A DNA stretch of 64,000 bases from Geodermatophilus sp. DSM 44513 (GCF_032460525.1 NZ_CP135963.1:1364001-1428000), one strand, 5' to 3'. Numbered from the stretch's first letter, positions 1-8,290 are shown. The notes: generated by a model from the letters alone, not told the origin. Translations and numbers: made by a program.

Positions 1-54
1 CGACGAGATGGTGCTCGTCAGGCGCCCCGTCCTGGGTCGAGAGACTGCTGCACC

Positions 55-537
55 GTGACGATCCGCCCCATCCGCGAGCTCGGTGACCCGGTCCTGCGCA
101 CGCCCGCCGACGAGGTGCGCCGCTTCGACCGGGAGCTGGCCGCGCTCGTCCGCGACCTGGAGGACACCGTCGCCGACCCGGGCCGGGCCGGGGTGGCCGC
201 GCCGCAGATCGGTGTCGGGCTGCGCGCCTTCGCCTACAACGTGGACGGCGTCATCGGGCACGTGGTCAACCCGCGCATCGTCGAGCTGTCCGAGGAGACC
301 CAGGACGGCGACGAGGGCTGCCTGTCCATCCCCGGCATCTGGGCGCCCACCGTCCGGGCCGAGCGCGCCGTCGTCGAGGGCGTCGACGTGCGCGGCGAGC
401 CGGTGCGGCTGGCGGGGACCGGCCTGATGGCGCGGGCGCTGCAGCACGAGGTCGACCACCTCGACGGGAAGCTGTACATCGACCGGCTCACCGGGGAGGC
501 GCGCAAGGCCGCGCTGCGGGCCCTGCGCGAGCGCTGA
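55..537 (+). CDS. def: Peptide deformylase
   Basis: Removes the N-terminal formyl group from nascent proteins in the cytoplasm. All three family motifs are present: GVAAPQIG (residues 46-53), EGCLS (87-91, metal ligand Cys89) and HEVDH (131-135, ligands His131 and His135, catalytic Glu132). The 160-residue length is normal. The start is GTG; no upstream sequence beyond 54 bases is visible, so the promoter cannot be judged. A deformylase beside zinc genes may be a metal-responsive paralogue, but no Zur-like site is seen in the short leader. Confidence 0.95.
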   Translation: MTIRPIRELGDPVLRTPADEVRRFDRELAALVRDLEDTVADPGRAGVAAPQIGVGLRAFAYNVDGVIGHVVNPRIVELSEETQDGDEGCLSIPGIWAPTVRAERAVVEGVDVRGEPVRLAGTGLMARALQHEVDHLDGKLYIDRLTGEARKAALRALRER

Positions 538-540
538 CCG

Positions 541-607
541 GCCCGGCCGGGCCGGCCGTCCGCCGCGGGCGCTCGTGCCCTGCCCACCACGGTGGTCCGC
601 GCACGAG
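541..607 (+). terminator. GC-rich hairpins after def
   Basis: Two dyads lie just after the def stop: a GGCC-rich palindrome at 541-558, and arms CTCGTGC (572-578)/GCACGAG (601-607) enclosing ACCAC/GGTGGT. The second resembles the stronger hairpin at 56879-56912. Probable terminator. The rest of the gap up to 640 shows nothing else. Confidence 0.5.
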
Positions 608-643
608 GCGCCCCGGAGCCCGAGGGGTCCCCGCCCGGACTGG

Positions 644-665
644 TGAGCACCGTTCCCAGTAGCGT
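644..665 (+). promoter_or_regulatory. Zur-like box with -10 element before pacL-ctpC
   Basis: TGAGCACCGTTCCCA at 644-658 fits the 7-1-7 palindrome found at five other promoters here. It is followed after one base by TAGCGT (660-665), a plausible -10. The ten bases ACCGTTCCCA and the one-base gap are the same as at 7465-7486. The left half is degenerate, so Zur control of this exporter-type operon is an inference. Confidence 0.5.
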
Positions 666-691
666 CGGGTGCGGCCGGAGTCAGGGACGTC

Positions 692-1030
692 GTGGAGGAG
701 CAGATCGTGGCGGAGTCGGAGCACCAGCGGCGGCAGCGGGGCGCGGGCGCAGGGCGCCTGGTCCGCAGGGCGGCGGGGGTCGTCGCGACCGGGGTGACCG
801 GGGTGCTCGTCGTGCGCCTGGCCGAGGGGTCCGAACCGGGCAGCCTGCCGCGCAAGGTCGCCGTCCGGGTCACCCGCTGGGGCATCGTCGGCACCCGGCG
901 CGCCGAGGCCGCCGTCGAGCGGGCCCGGCTGGCCGCCGGCGACGTCCGCGCGCAGGCCTACGCCGACCTGGGTGAGTCCGCCCCGCCGCCGGCCGCCCGG
1001 GGCGCCGGCGGCCACGACCACCCGCACTGA
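692..1030 (+). CDS. PacL-type (DUF1490) metal chaperone of P-type ATPase
   Basis: A 112-residue protein with one predicted membrane segment near residues 28-45, an Arg/Glu-rich C-terminal half and a histidine-rich end (HDHPH). Mycobacterial PacL proteins (DUF1490) have this layout: an N-terminal membrane helix, a soluble stretch and a C-terminal Asp/His metal motif. They are encoded directly before P-type ATPases such as CtpC and act with them in zinc tolerance. Here the stop overlaps the ATPase start by one base (TGATG), implying translational coupling. Start GTG at 692. Assigned from layout, the C-terminal motif and position; overall sequence similarity could not be tested. Confidence 0.72.
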   Translation: MEEQIVAESEHQRRQRGAGAGRLVRRAAGVVATGVTGVLVVRLAEGSEPGSLPRKVAVRVTRWGIVGTRRAEAAVERARLAAGDVRAQAYADLGESAPPPAARGAGGHDHPH

Positions 1031-3264
1031 TGTCCACGCTCATCGCGGACCCGCCGGTCGTGTCACCGGCCGGCGACCCGGTCGTCGTCGCCGACGCCGG
1101 CGGGCGGGTCCGCCTGGCGGTGCCCTGGCTGACCGGCTCGCCGTCGCGGGCGGTGCTCGCCGAGGACGGGCTGGACGACGTCCCCGGCGTGCTGGCGGTG
1201 CAGGCCTTCCCGGTCACCGGGCACGTGGTGGTCTGGGCCGACGCCGCCACGGACCGGGCGGCGGTCCTGCAGGTGCTGACCGCGGTGGCCGCGGCCCCGG
1301 CCGACGCGCCGGTCGCCCGCGCGCCGCGGTCGGCCGACGTCGCCAACCGGGAGCTGGTGCGCATCGCCGTGGGCGGGGCCGCGCTGGTGCTGCTCGGCGT
1401 CCGCCGCTACGGGCTGGGCCGCCCACCGGCGCTCTCGCCGGGCAGCCGGTTCGCCGTGTCGGTGGTGACCGTCTTCACCGGCTACCCGTTCGCCAAGGGC
1501 GCGCTGGGGGCCCTGGCCGGCCGGCGCACCGCGGGCACCGACGCGCTGGTCACCGCCGCCACCGTGGCCAGCCTGCTGCTGCGGGAGAACGTCGTCGCGC
1601 TCACCGTGCTGTGGCTGCTCAACATCGGCGAGTGGCTGCAGACTCTCACCCTGCGCCGCACCCGCCGGGCCATCTCCGCGCTGTTGGCCGGCGCGGAGAC
1701 CACCGCCTGGGTGCTGCTGCCCGACGGCACCGAGCTGCAGGTCGACCTCGCCCGCCTGCAGGTCGGTGACCTGGTGGTGCTGCACGACCAGGTCACCGTG
1801 CCGGTGGACGGCGAGGTGGTGGAGGGCACCGGCGTGGTCGACCAGGCGGCGATCACCGGCGAGCCGCTGCCCGCGGCGAAGGCCCCCGGCGACCGGGTGC
1901 ACGCCGGGTCGGTGAACCTGCGCGGCCGGCTGGTGGTGCGCGCCTCGGCCACCGGTGAGGACACCGCCATCGGCCGGATCATCGCCCGCGTCGAGCGGGC
2001 GCAGGACGACCGCGCGCCGATCCAGACGGTGGGGGAGACCTTCTCCCGCCGGTTCGTGCCGGCCTCCTTCGCGCTGGCCACGCTGACCTGGCTGCTCACC
2101 GGCGACGTCCGCCGCGCGATGACCATGCTGCTCATCGCCTGCCCGTGCGCGGTCGGGCTGTCCACGCCCACCGCGGTGAGCGCGGCCATCGGCAACGGCG
2201 CCTCCCGCGGCGTGCTGATCAAGGGCGGGGCGCACCTGGAGGCGGCCGGGCGGGTGGACGCCGTCGTCTTCGACAAGACCGGCACGCTCACCGTCGGCCG
2301 CCCGGTGGTCACCAATGTCGTCTCCTTCACCGACCGGTGGTCCCCGGAGCAGGTGCTCGGCTATGCGGCCAGCTCCGAGGTGCACTCCCGGCACCCGCTG
2401 GCGCAGGCGGTCATCCGCTCCACCGAGGAGCGGCACATCCACATCCCGCCGCACGAGGAGTGCGAGGTGCTGTTGGGCCTGGGCATGCGCACCCAGGCCG
2501 ACGGGCGGGTGCTGCTGCTGGGCAGCGAGGCGCTGATGGCCAGCGAGGGCGTCGCCGTCGGCACCGAGGCGCTGGACTGGCTGACCCGGCTGCGCGAGGC
2601 CACCGAGACGCCGCTGCTGCTGGCCGTGGACGGCGAGCTGGTCGGGCTGGTCAGCCTGCGCGACGAGCTGCGCCCGGAGGCCCGCGCGGTGGTCGACGCG
2701 CTGCGCGCCGACGGGGTGCGCCGGGTGGTCATGCTGACCGGTGACCACGGGACGGCCGCCGCCGCGGTCGCCGCGGCGCTGGACATCGGCGAGTGGCGGG
2801 CCGAGACGCTGCCCGAGCACAAGCAGGACGTCGTCGACCGGCTGCGCGCCGAGGGGTACACCGTGGCCGTCGTCGGCGACGGCACCAACGACGCCCCCGC
2901 GCTGGCGGCCGCCGACATCGGCATCGCGATGGGCCTGTCCGGCACCGACGTCGCGGTGGAGACCGCCGACGTCGCCCTGGTCGGCGACGACCTGCGACAC
3001 CTGCTCGACCTGCGCCGGCTCGGCGGGCGCACCCTCGACGTCGTCCGGCAGAACTACGGCATGTCGATCGCGGTCAACGGCGTCGGGCTGCTCGCCGGCG
3101 CGGGCGGGGCGCTGTCCCCGGTGCTGGCCGCCGTCCTGCACAACGCCTCCTCGGTGGTGGTCGCGCTCAACTCCTCGCGGCTGGTCCGCTACCGCGGCCT
3201 CCGCCGGGACGACCCCGCGATCGAGCCGGACGGGCTGCGGCGCGACGGGACGGGCCCGTCGTGA
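1030..3264 (+). CDS. ctpC: CtpC-like heavy-metal P1B-type ATPase
   Basis: Membrane cation-transporting ATPase of 744 residues. It has the transmembrane CPC motif (Cys371-Pro-Cys373, in CPCAVGLSTPTA), the phosphorylated Asp415 in DKTGTLT, a SRHPLA (HP) motif, and GDGTNDAP with AADIGIAMG near residue 616. The N-terminal 100 residues lack a clear CxxC metal domain. CPC followed by GLSTPTA and the preceding PacL-like gene match mycobacterial CtpC, linked to zinc and manganese efflux. The substrate is inferred from that partner. The stop overlaps the next gene by four bases (GTGA). Confidence 0.85.
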   Translation: MSTLIADPPVVSPAGDPVVVADAGGRVRLAVPWLTGSPSRAVLAEDGLDDVPGVLAVQAFPVTGHVVVWADAATDRAAVLQVLTAVAAAPADAPVARAPRSADVANRELVRIAVGGAALVLLGVRRYGLGRPPALSPGSRFAVSVVTVFTGYPFAKGALGALAGRRTAGTDALVTAATVASLLLRENVVALTVLWLLNIGEWLQTLTLRRTRRAISALLAGAETTAWVLLPDGTELQVDLARLQVGDLVVLHDQVTVPVDGEVVEGTGVVDQAAITGEPLPAAKAPGDRVHAGSVNLRGRLVVRASATGEDTAIGRIIARVERAQDDRAPIQTVGETFSRRFVPASFALATLTWLLTGDVRRAMTMLLIACPCAVGLSTPTAVSAAIGNGASRGVLIKGGAHLEAAGRVDAVVFDKTGTLTVGRPVVTNVVSFTDRWSPEQVLGYAASSEVHSRHPLAQAVIRSTEERHIHIPPHEECEVLLGLGMRTQADGRVLLLGSEALMASEGVAVGTEALDWLTRLREATETPLLLAVDGELVGLVSLRDELRPEARAVVDALRADGVRRVVMLTGDHGTAAAAVAAALDIGEWRAETLPEHKQDVVDRLRAEGYTVAVVGDGTNDAPALAAADIGIAMGLSGTDVAVETADVALVGDDLRHLLDLRRLGGRTLDVVRQNYGMSIAVNGVGLLAGAGGALSPVLAAVLHNASSVVVALNSSRLVRYRGLRRDDPAIEPDGLRRDGTGPS

Positions 3265-4070
3265 CCGCCGCCGAGCCGTCCCCGGCGCGCTGGGCGGGCG
3301 CCTTCGACGCCGCCGCGGCCGACTTCGCCCGGCTCGCCCCGCTGCTGTGGGACCCGGTCGAGCAGGCCACCGTGGCGGCGGTGGGCCTGCGGCCGGGGCA
3401 GCGGGTGCTGGACGCCTGCTGCGGCGACGGCGCCTCCGCGGTGCCCGCCGCGCACGCCGTCGGGCCCACCGGGCACGTGGACGCCGTCGACCTGTCCCCG
3501 GCGATGGTCGGCCTGGCCCGCCGCCGCGCCGGCGACCTGCCGCAGCTGACCGCCACCGCGGCCGACGTCACCACGTGGACGCAGGACGGGTACGACGCCG
3601 TGCTGTGCGTGCTCGGCGCCTTCTTCCTCCCCGACATGGACGCCGGCACCGAGCACCTGGTCCGCCGCGCCCGCCCCGGCGGCCGGGTGGCGGTGACCTT
3701 CTGGCGGGCCGGCGCCATGGTCGCGCCCGGGATGGCGCTGGCCCGGGCGGTGGCCCGCGAGAAGGGGGAGCCGGTGCCCGGTGACCCGCCGCGCAACCGG
3801 CTGCAGGAGCTCGGCGCTCCCGACGCGCTGGCCGGCTGGTTCACCGACCGCGGCGCGGACGGCGTCGAGGTGACCACCGTGCCGCACAGCCTGCCGGCGA
3901 CCGACGACGCGCTGTGGCTGCTGGTGCTCGGCTCGGGCTTCCGCGGCCTGCTGGCCGGCCTGGACGACGACGCGGTCGGCCGGGTCCGGGCCGACCACCT
4001 GGCACAGCTGGCCGGTGGGCCACCGCTGGACGCCACCACGCTGGTCGCCGTCGGCTCCCGCCCCGGCTGA
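3261..4070 (+). CDS. SAM-dependent methyltransferase (class I)
   Basis: Class I methyltransferase of 269 residues. The SAM-binding motif I VLDACCGDG lies near residues 49-57, with the acidic motif II Asp in VDAVDLSP. Motif order and spacing resemble the UbiE/MenG-like Methyltransf_11/25 group. It starts on a GTG overlapping the ATPase stop, so it is probably co-transcribed with pacL-ctpC. Nothing visible names its substrate, and the metal context does not explain it. Confidence 0.75.
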   Translation: MTAAEPSPARWAGAFDAAAADFARLAPLLWDPVEQATVAAVGLRPGQRVLDACCGDGASAVPAAHAVGPTGHVDAVDLSPAMVGLARRRAGDLPQLTATAADVTTWTQDGYDAVLCVLGAFFLPDMDAGTEHLVRRARPGGRVAVTFWRAGAMVAPGMALARAVAREKGEPVPGDPPRNRLQELGAPDALAGWFTDRGADGVEVTTVPHSLPATDDALWLLVLGSGFRGLLAGLDDDAVGRVRADHLAQLAGGPPLDATTLVAVGSRPG

Positions 4071-4127
4071 GCCCGGTGCCCCCGGAGATCCGCTGACCTG
4101 ACGGCGGTCGCCATCCTGCTACCGTGC

Positions 4128-4142
4128 CGAGAATGATTCTCA
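4128..4142 (+). promoter_or_regulatory. Zur box before orphan znuB
   Basis: CGAGAATGATTCTCA is symmetric at six of seven positions around a central G and matches the actinobacterial Zur core (GAATnATTC). It lies two bases after a -10-like TACCGT (4120-4125), covering the expected transcription start and ending 19 bases before the GTG of the permease. Repressor placement is ideal. The remaining 4071-4119 shows nothing. Confidence 0.8.
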
Positions 4143-4161
4143 ACAAGCGCCCCGTGGCACC

Positions 4162-5052
4162 GTGCTGAGCCACGGCTTCATGTGGCACGCGCTCGTCGCC
4201 GCGGTGCTGGCCGGCGTCGTGGCGCCGACGATCGGGGTGCACCTCGTGCAGCGCCGGATGTCGGTCGTCGGCGACGGCATCGGCCACGTGGCGCTGGCCG
4301 GCGTGGCGCTCGGCGTGGTCACCGGCGCGGCTCCGGTGGGCACCGCTGTGGTCGTGGCGGTGGCCGGGGCCGTGGCGGTGGAGCTGCTGCGCGGGGTGCG
4401 CCGCACCGAGGTCGACACCCTGCTGGCCATCCTCTCCGTGGGCGGCGTGGCCGGCGGCGTCGTGCTCCTGTCGGCGGTGCCGGCCGGCCGGACGGCCGAC
4501 CTCGACGCGTACCTGTTCGGCTCGGTCCTCACCACCACGCGGGGCGAGCTGGTCGTCCTGGCGGGTGCGGCCGCCGCCGTCCTCATGGTGACCGTGGGCC
4601 TGCACCGGGCGCTGTTCGCCGTCTCCCTGGACGAGGAGTGCGCCTGCGCCGCGGGCCTGCCGGTGCGCTGGCTCGGCCTGCTGCTCGCCGCCACGACGGC
4701 GGCCACCGTGGTGGCCTCGATGCGGGTCCTCGGACTGCTGCTGGTCAGCGCCCTCATGGTGCTGCCGGCGGCCGCCGCGACGCTGCTGGCCCGCAGCTGC
4801 CGGGGCACCCTCGCCCTCGCGGTGGTCATCGGCGGGCTGTGCGCCGTCGCCGGCACGACGGCCGCCTACACCGCGGGGCTGCCGGCCGGTGGTGCGATCG
4901 TGCTGCTCTGCGTGGCGGTCTTCACCGCCGCGACCGTGGTGCCCGGTGCCCGGCGCTGCGCGTGCCGCGTGCTCGGCACGCGCGCCGGCCACCGGCCCGC
5001 CCGGCCGGCGGAGGTGCCGGCGCTCCGCTCGCGGGTGGGCCTGCTGCCCTGA
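4162..5052 (+). CDS. znuB: Zinc ABC transporter permease, orphan ZnuB
   Basis: ABC-3 family integral membrane protein of 296 residues with multiple hydrophobic helices. It has the family start (SHGFMWHALV), LVQRRMSVVGDGIGH near residue 28, and the late SMRVLGLLLVSALMVLP helix. It aligns closely with the znuB at 19250-20290 but has no ATPase or binding-protein gene beside it. The Zur box immediately upstream makes zinc uptake likely; it could share ZnuC from the 20 kb operon. The GTG start was chosen over the internal Met at codon 7 because it keeps the full family N-terminus. Confidence 0.85.
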   Translation: MLSHGFMWHALVAAVLAGVVAPTIGVHLVQRRMSVVGDGIGHVALAGVALGVVTGAAPVGTAVVVAVAGAVAVELLRGVRRTEVDTLLAILSVGGVAGGVVLLSAVPAGRTADLDAYLFGSVLTTTRGELVVLAGAAAAVLMVTVGLHRALFAVSLDEECACAAGLPVRWLGLLLAATTAATVVASMRVLGLLLVSALMVLPAAAATLLARSCRGTLALAVVIGGLCAVAGTTAAYTAGLPAGGAIVLLCVAVFTAATVVPGARRCACRVLGTRAGHRPARPAEVPALRSRVGLLP

Positions 5053-5055
5053 GGG

Positions 5056-5421
5056 TCAGCCGACGGCGGGGGCCGCCCCGGTGGCGGCCGGCGCGCGGTG
5101 CCCGCCAGGGCAGTCGGCGTGCACGAGCGCCTGGCGCAGCAACACGCCCACGTGCTCGTCGGCCAGCGCGTAGATGACGAAGGTGCCCTCGCGGCGGTTG
5201 GTGACCAGGCCGGCCAGCCGCAGCTTGGACAGGTGCTGGCTGACCGCGGTGGCCGACGTGCCGGCCAGCTCGGCCAGGCAGGCCACCGACGTCTCGCCCT
5301 GCATGAGGGCCCACAGGATGGCCACCCGCGTCGGGTCCCCGAGCATGCGCAGCGCCTCCGCGGCCCGCCGGACGGCGGCCGGCTCGGGCATGTCGAAGTC
5401 CTCGATCCCGCGGTGCCCCAC
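5056..5421 (-). CDS. ArsR/SmtB-family metal-responsive repressor
   Basis: Winged-helix repressor of 121 residues. The recognition region is TSATAVSQHLSKLRLAGLV (residues 55-73). The last helix carries Asp88-x-His90-x10-His101-x2-Cys104, matching the alpha5 metal site of SmtB/NmtR-type sensors with Cys as the last ligand. It is divergent from the P1B-4 ATPase at 5485, and a perfect inverted repeat lies between them, so it very likely represses that ATPase and is released by a divalent metal such as Co, Ni or Zn. GTG at 5421 is the longest start; ATG at 5393, with GAGGA seven bases upstream, is equally plausible. Confidence 0.88.
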   Translation of the reverse strand: MGHRGIEDFDMPEPAAVRRAAEALRMLGDPTRVAILWALMQGETSVACLAELAGTSATAVSQHLSKLRLAGLVTNRREGTFVIYALADEHVGVLLRQALVHADCPGGHRAPAATGAAPAVG

Positions 5422-5453
5422 GGTCCCAGGTTAGCGATCGTGGTCAAGTGAAC

Positions 5454-5473
5454 ACCTGCGCAGTTGCGCAGGT
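5454..5473 (+). promoter_or_regulatory. ArsR/SmtB operator
   Basis: Perfect inverted repeat ACCTGCGCA-GT-TGCGCAGGT (nine-base arms, two-base spacer), lying 11 bases before the ATPase start and 32 bases from the repressor start. Arm length and position fit an ArsR-family operator controlling both genes. Confidence 0.75.
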
Positions 5474-5484
5474 ACTGTCGCGGC

Positions 5485-7458
5485 ATGACGTCCCCCGCCC
5501 GGACCACCGCCCCGCCGGCCGCTCCCAGCGGGGTCCCCCGTCCGCCGGCGGCACCGGCGTCCCGCCGCCCGGCGGCGCTGGCCGCGGCCTGGTCGCTGCC
5601 GGAGGTCCGCTGGGCGGCCCTCTCCCTGGCGCTGTTCGCCGTGGGCGCCGTGGCCCAGCTCGCCGGGGCGCCGGCGCCGGTGTACTGGGGCCTCTACCTG
5701 GCCTGCTACGCCGCCGGCGGCTGGGAGCCGGCCCTGGCCGGTCTGCAGGCGCTGCGCGAGCGGACCCTGGACGTCGACCTGCTCATGGTGGTCGCCGCGA
5801 TCGGCGCGGCCTCGATCGGGCAGGTCTTCGACGGCGCCCTGCTCATCGTCATCTTCGCCACCTCCGGCGCGCTGGAGGCCTTCGCCACCCGGCGCACCGC
5901 CGACGCCGTCCGCGGGCTGTCCCGGCTCGCGCCCGAGCAGGCCGCGGTGCTCGGGCCGGACGGCGCCGAGCGGCTCGTGCCGGTGGCGGAGCTGGCCGTC
6001 GGGGACCGGGTGCTGGTCCGCCCGGGCGAGCGGGTGCCGGCCGACGGCACGGTCGTGGACGGCAGCTCCGACGTCGACCAGGCCTCCATCACCGGTGAGC
6101 CGCTGCCGGTCGACAAGGCGGTCGGCGACGACGTCTACGCCGGCACCGCCAACGGCACCGGCGCGCTGGTGGTCCGCGTCGGCCGGGACCCCGGCGAGTC
6201 AGTCGTCGCCCGCATCGGCGCGCTGGTGGAGGAGGCCAGCGCCACCAAGGCCCGCACCCAGCTGTTCATCGAGCGGGTCGAGCAGCGCTACTCGGTGGGC
6301 GTCGTCGTCGCCACGCTGGCGGTCTTCGGGATCCCGCTGCTCGCCGGCTCGGCGGTCGAGGACGCGCTGCTGCGCGCGATGACGTTCATGATCGTCGCCT
6401 CCCCGTGCGCCATCGTGCTGGCCACCATGCCGCCGCTGCTGTCCGCGGTGGCCAACGCCGGCCGGCACGGCGTCCTGGTGCGCTCCGCGGTGGCCATGGA
6501 GCAGCTCGGCAGCGCCGACCTGGCCGCCTTCGACAAGACCGGCACCCTCACCGACGGCCACCCCGCCGTGGTCGACGTCCGCACCGCCCCCGGCGTGGCC
6601 GCCGACGAGGTGCTGCGGCTGGCCGCCTCGGCCGAGGCGGCCAGCGAGCACCCGATCGGCCGCGCGGTCGTGCGCGCGGCCGGCGAGCGCGGGCTCCCGC
6701 CGGTACCGGCGACCGGGTTCCGCGCCGAGGTCGGCTCCGGTGTGACCGCCACCGTCGCCGGTCGGGTCGTGCGCGTCGGCGCCCCCCGACCGGAGGACGG
6801 CGCGGTGGTCGGCGCCGCCGTGGACGAGGTGCTCGCGCGCGGCCGCACCGCCGTCGTGGTCTCCGCCGACGGCGCGCCCCTCGGGGTGCTGGCCGTGGCC
6901 GACCGGGTGCGGCCGGAGGCCCCCGCGGCGGTCGCCGCGCTGCGCGGACTGCTGCCGGGCGAGCCGGTGCTGCTGACCGGCGACGACCGCCGCGCGGCCG
7001 AGGCGCTGGCCGGGGCGGTGGGCCTGCGGGAGGTGCACGCCGGGCTGCTGCCCCAGGGCAAGGTGGACGCGGTCCGCGCGCTGCAGGCCGGCGGCCGCCG
7101 GGTGCTGCTGGTCGGCGACGGCGTCAACGACGCCCCCGCGCTCGCCACCGCCGACGTCGGGGTGGCGATGGGGGGCATCGGGTCGGACCTGGCCCTGGAC
7201 ACCGCCGACGTGGTCGTCGTCCGCGACGACCTGTCCGCGGTGCCGGCGGTGGTGGAGCTGTCCCGCCGGGCCCGGCGGGTGGTCGTCCAGAACCTGGTGA
7301 TCGCCGGCACGCTCATCGGCGTGCTGGTCGTCTGGGGCCTGGTCGGCACGCTGCCGCTGCCGCTGGGCGTGGCCGGTCACGAGGGGTCGACGGTCCTGGT
7401 GGCGCTCAACGGCCTGCGGCTGCTGCGCCGCTCCGCCTGGCAGCCGCCACCCCACTAG
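5485..7458 (+). CDS. P1B-4-type metal efflux ATPase (CtpD/CoaT-like)
   Basis: Membrane ATPase of 657 residues. The transport motif is Ser306-Pro-Cys308 rather than CPC, and HEGST (His632-Thr636) stands in the last transmembrane region; together these mark the P1B-4 class (cobalt, also iron or nickel). The phosphorylated Asp350 lies in DKTGTLT, followed by SEHPIG and GDGVNDAPALATAD. There is no N-terminal metal domain, as usual for P1B-4. The gene is divergent from the ArsR repressor with the operator between them. It ends in TAG, with a second in-frame TAA four codons later. The metal is inferred from motifs. Confidence 0.88.
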   Translation: MTSPARTTAPPAAPSGVPRPPAAPASRRPAALAAAWSLPEVRWAALSLALFAVGAVAQLAGAPAPVYWGLYLACYAAGGWEPALAGLQALRERTLDVDLLMVVAAIGAASIGQVFDGALLIVIFATSGALEAFATRRTADAVRGLSRLAPEQAAVLGPDGAERLVPVAELAVGDRVLVRPGERVPADGTVVDGSSDVDQASITGEPLPVDKAVGDDVYAGTANGTGALVVRVGRDPGESVVARIGALVEEASATKARTQLFIERVEQRYSVGVVVATLAVFGIPLLAGSAVEDALLRAMTFMIVASPCAIVLATMPPLLSAVANAGRHGVLVRSAVAMEQLGSADLAAFDKTGTLTDGHPAVVDVRTAPGVAADEVLRLAASAEAASEHPIGRAVVRAAGERGLPPVPATGFRAEVGSGVTATVAGRVVRVGAPRPEDGAVVGAAVDEVLARGRTAVVVSADGAPLGVLAVADRVRPEAPAAVAALRGLLPGEPVLLTGDDRRAAEALAGAVGLREVHAGLLPQGKVDAVRALQAGGRRVLLVGDGVNDAPALATADVGVAMGGIGSDLALDTADVVVVRDDLSAVPAVVELSRRARRVVVQNLVIAGTLIGVLVVWGLVGTLPLPLGVAGHEGSTVLVALNGLRLLRRSAWQPPPH

Positions 7459-7464
7459 CAAGAG

Positions 7465-7486
7465 CAATAACCGTTCCCACTAATCT
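7465..7486 (+). promoter_or_regulatory. Zur-like box and leaderless promoter
   Basis: CAATAACCGTTCCCA (7465-7479) shares ACCGTTCCCA with the 644 site and AAC/GATTCCCA-type halves with 16657. After one base comes TAATCT (7481-7486), then six bases to the GTG at 7493: a standard leaderless promoter with the box over the -35 region. The left half is weak; Zur control is inferred from likeness and setting. Confidence 0.6.
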
Positions 7487-7492
7487 GCGAGG

Positions 7493-8290
7493 GTGCCCGG
7501 AACCGCCCCGCTGAGTCCGCTGCTGGACGTCCGTGACCTGTCGGTGTCCGCGGCCGGCCGCGAGCTGGTGTCCGGCGTGGGCTTCACCGTCCGGGCGGGG
7601 GAGCGGGTCGCCGTCGTCGGCGAGTCCGGCTCGGGCAAGACGCTCACCGTCTCGGCGCTGCTGGGGCTGCTGCCGCCGGGGGTGCACGCCGCCGGGAGCG
7701 TCACCGTCGACGGCGTCGAGGTGGTCGGCACGCCGGAGTCCCGGCTGCGCCCGCTGCGCGGCCGGGTCACCGCCCTGGTGCCGCAAGACCCCGGCACCTC
7801 GCTGAGCCCGCTGTCCCGGGTCGGCCGGCAGGTCGCCGAGCCGCTGCGCGCGCAGGGGCACTCCCGCCGGGCGGCCCGCGCCCGGGCGGTGGAGCTGCTG
7901 GGCCAGGTCCGGCTGCCCGACCCGCCGGCACTGGCCCGCCGCCACCCGGCGCAGCTGTCCGGCGGGCAGCGCCAGCGGGTGGCCATCGCGATGGCGCTGG
8001 CCGGCGGTCCGCGGCTGCTGGTCGCCGACGAGCCGACGTCCGCCCTCGACGTCACCGTGCAGGCCGGCGTCCTGGACGTGCTGCGCCGGGTGACCGACGA
8101 GCGCGGCACCGCGCTGCTGCTCATCACGCACGACCTGGCGGTCGCCACGTCGGTGTGCGACCGGGTCCTCGTGCTGCGCTCGGGGCGGCTGCTGGCCGAC
8201 GGCCCGCCGGCCGCGGTGCTCAGCGCCCGCGACCCGTACCTGAGCGAGCTGGTGACCGCGGCGCGGGAGACGTCCCTGGTGGCGGCGTGA
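7493..8290 (+). CDS. Peptide/metallophore ABC importer ATPase (OppD/DppD type)
   Basis: ABC ATPase of 265 residues. Walker A GESGSGKT lies near residue 43, then the Q-loop LVPQDPGTSLSP, signature LSGGQRQR, Walker B LLVADEPTSALD and the H-loop ITHD. The PQDP-x-SLSP and ADEPTSALD forms are typical of the oligopeptide/nickel subfamily. First gene of a five-gene operon with a second ATPase, an MFS gene, a binding protein and a fused permease. The leaderless promoter and Zur-like box suggest metal-starvation uptake rather than general peptide import. Confidence 0.85.
   Translation: MPGTAPLSPLLDVRDLSVSAAGRELVSGVGFTVRAGERVAVVGESGSGKTLTVSALLGLLPPGVHAAGSVTVDGVEVVGTPESRLRPLRGRVTALVPQDPGTSLSPLSRVGRQVAEPLRAQGHSRRAARARAVELLGQVRLPDPPALARRHPAQLSGGQRQRVAIAMALAGGPRLLVADEPTSALDVTVQAGVLDVLRRVTDERGTALLLITHDLAVATSVCDRVLVLRSGRLLADGPPAAVLSARDPYLSELVTAARETSLVAA

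Noticed and set aside
1063..3141. Long antisense open frame opposite the CtpC-like gene
   Set aside because: Low-complexity Gly/Arg/Gln translation and no recognisable domain; it is the shadow of a high-GC gene with sparse stops. The same applies to long antisense frames at 8511-10922, 10378-13380, 35562-38918, 57811-60090 and 60217-62790.
3261..4070. Metallophore (staphylopine-type) biosynthesis methyltransferase
   Set aside because: It is an ordinary class I methyltransferase; nothing resembles nicotianamine synthase or opine dehydrogenase.
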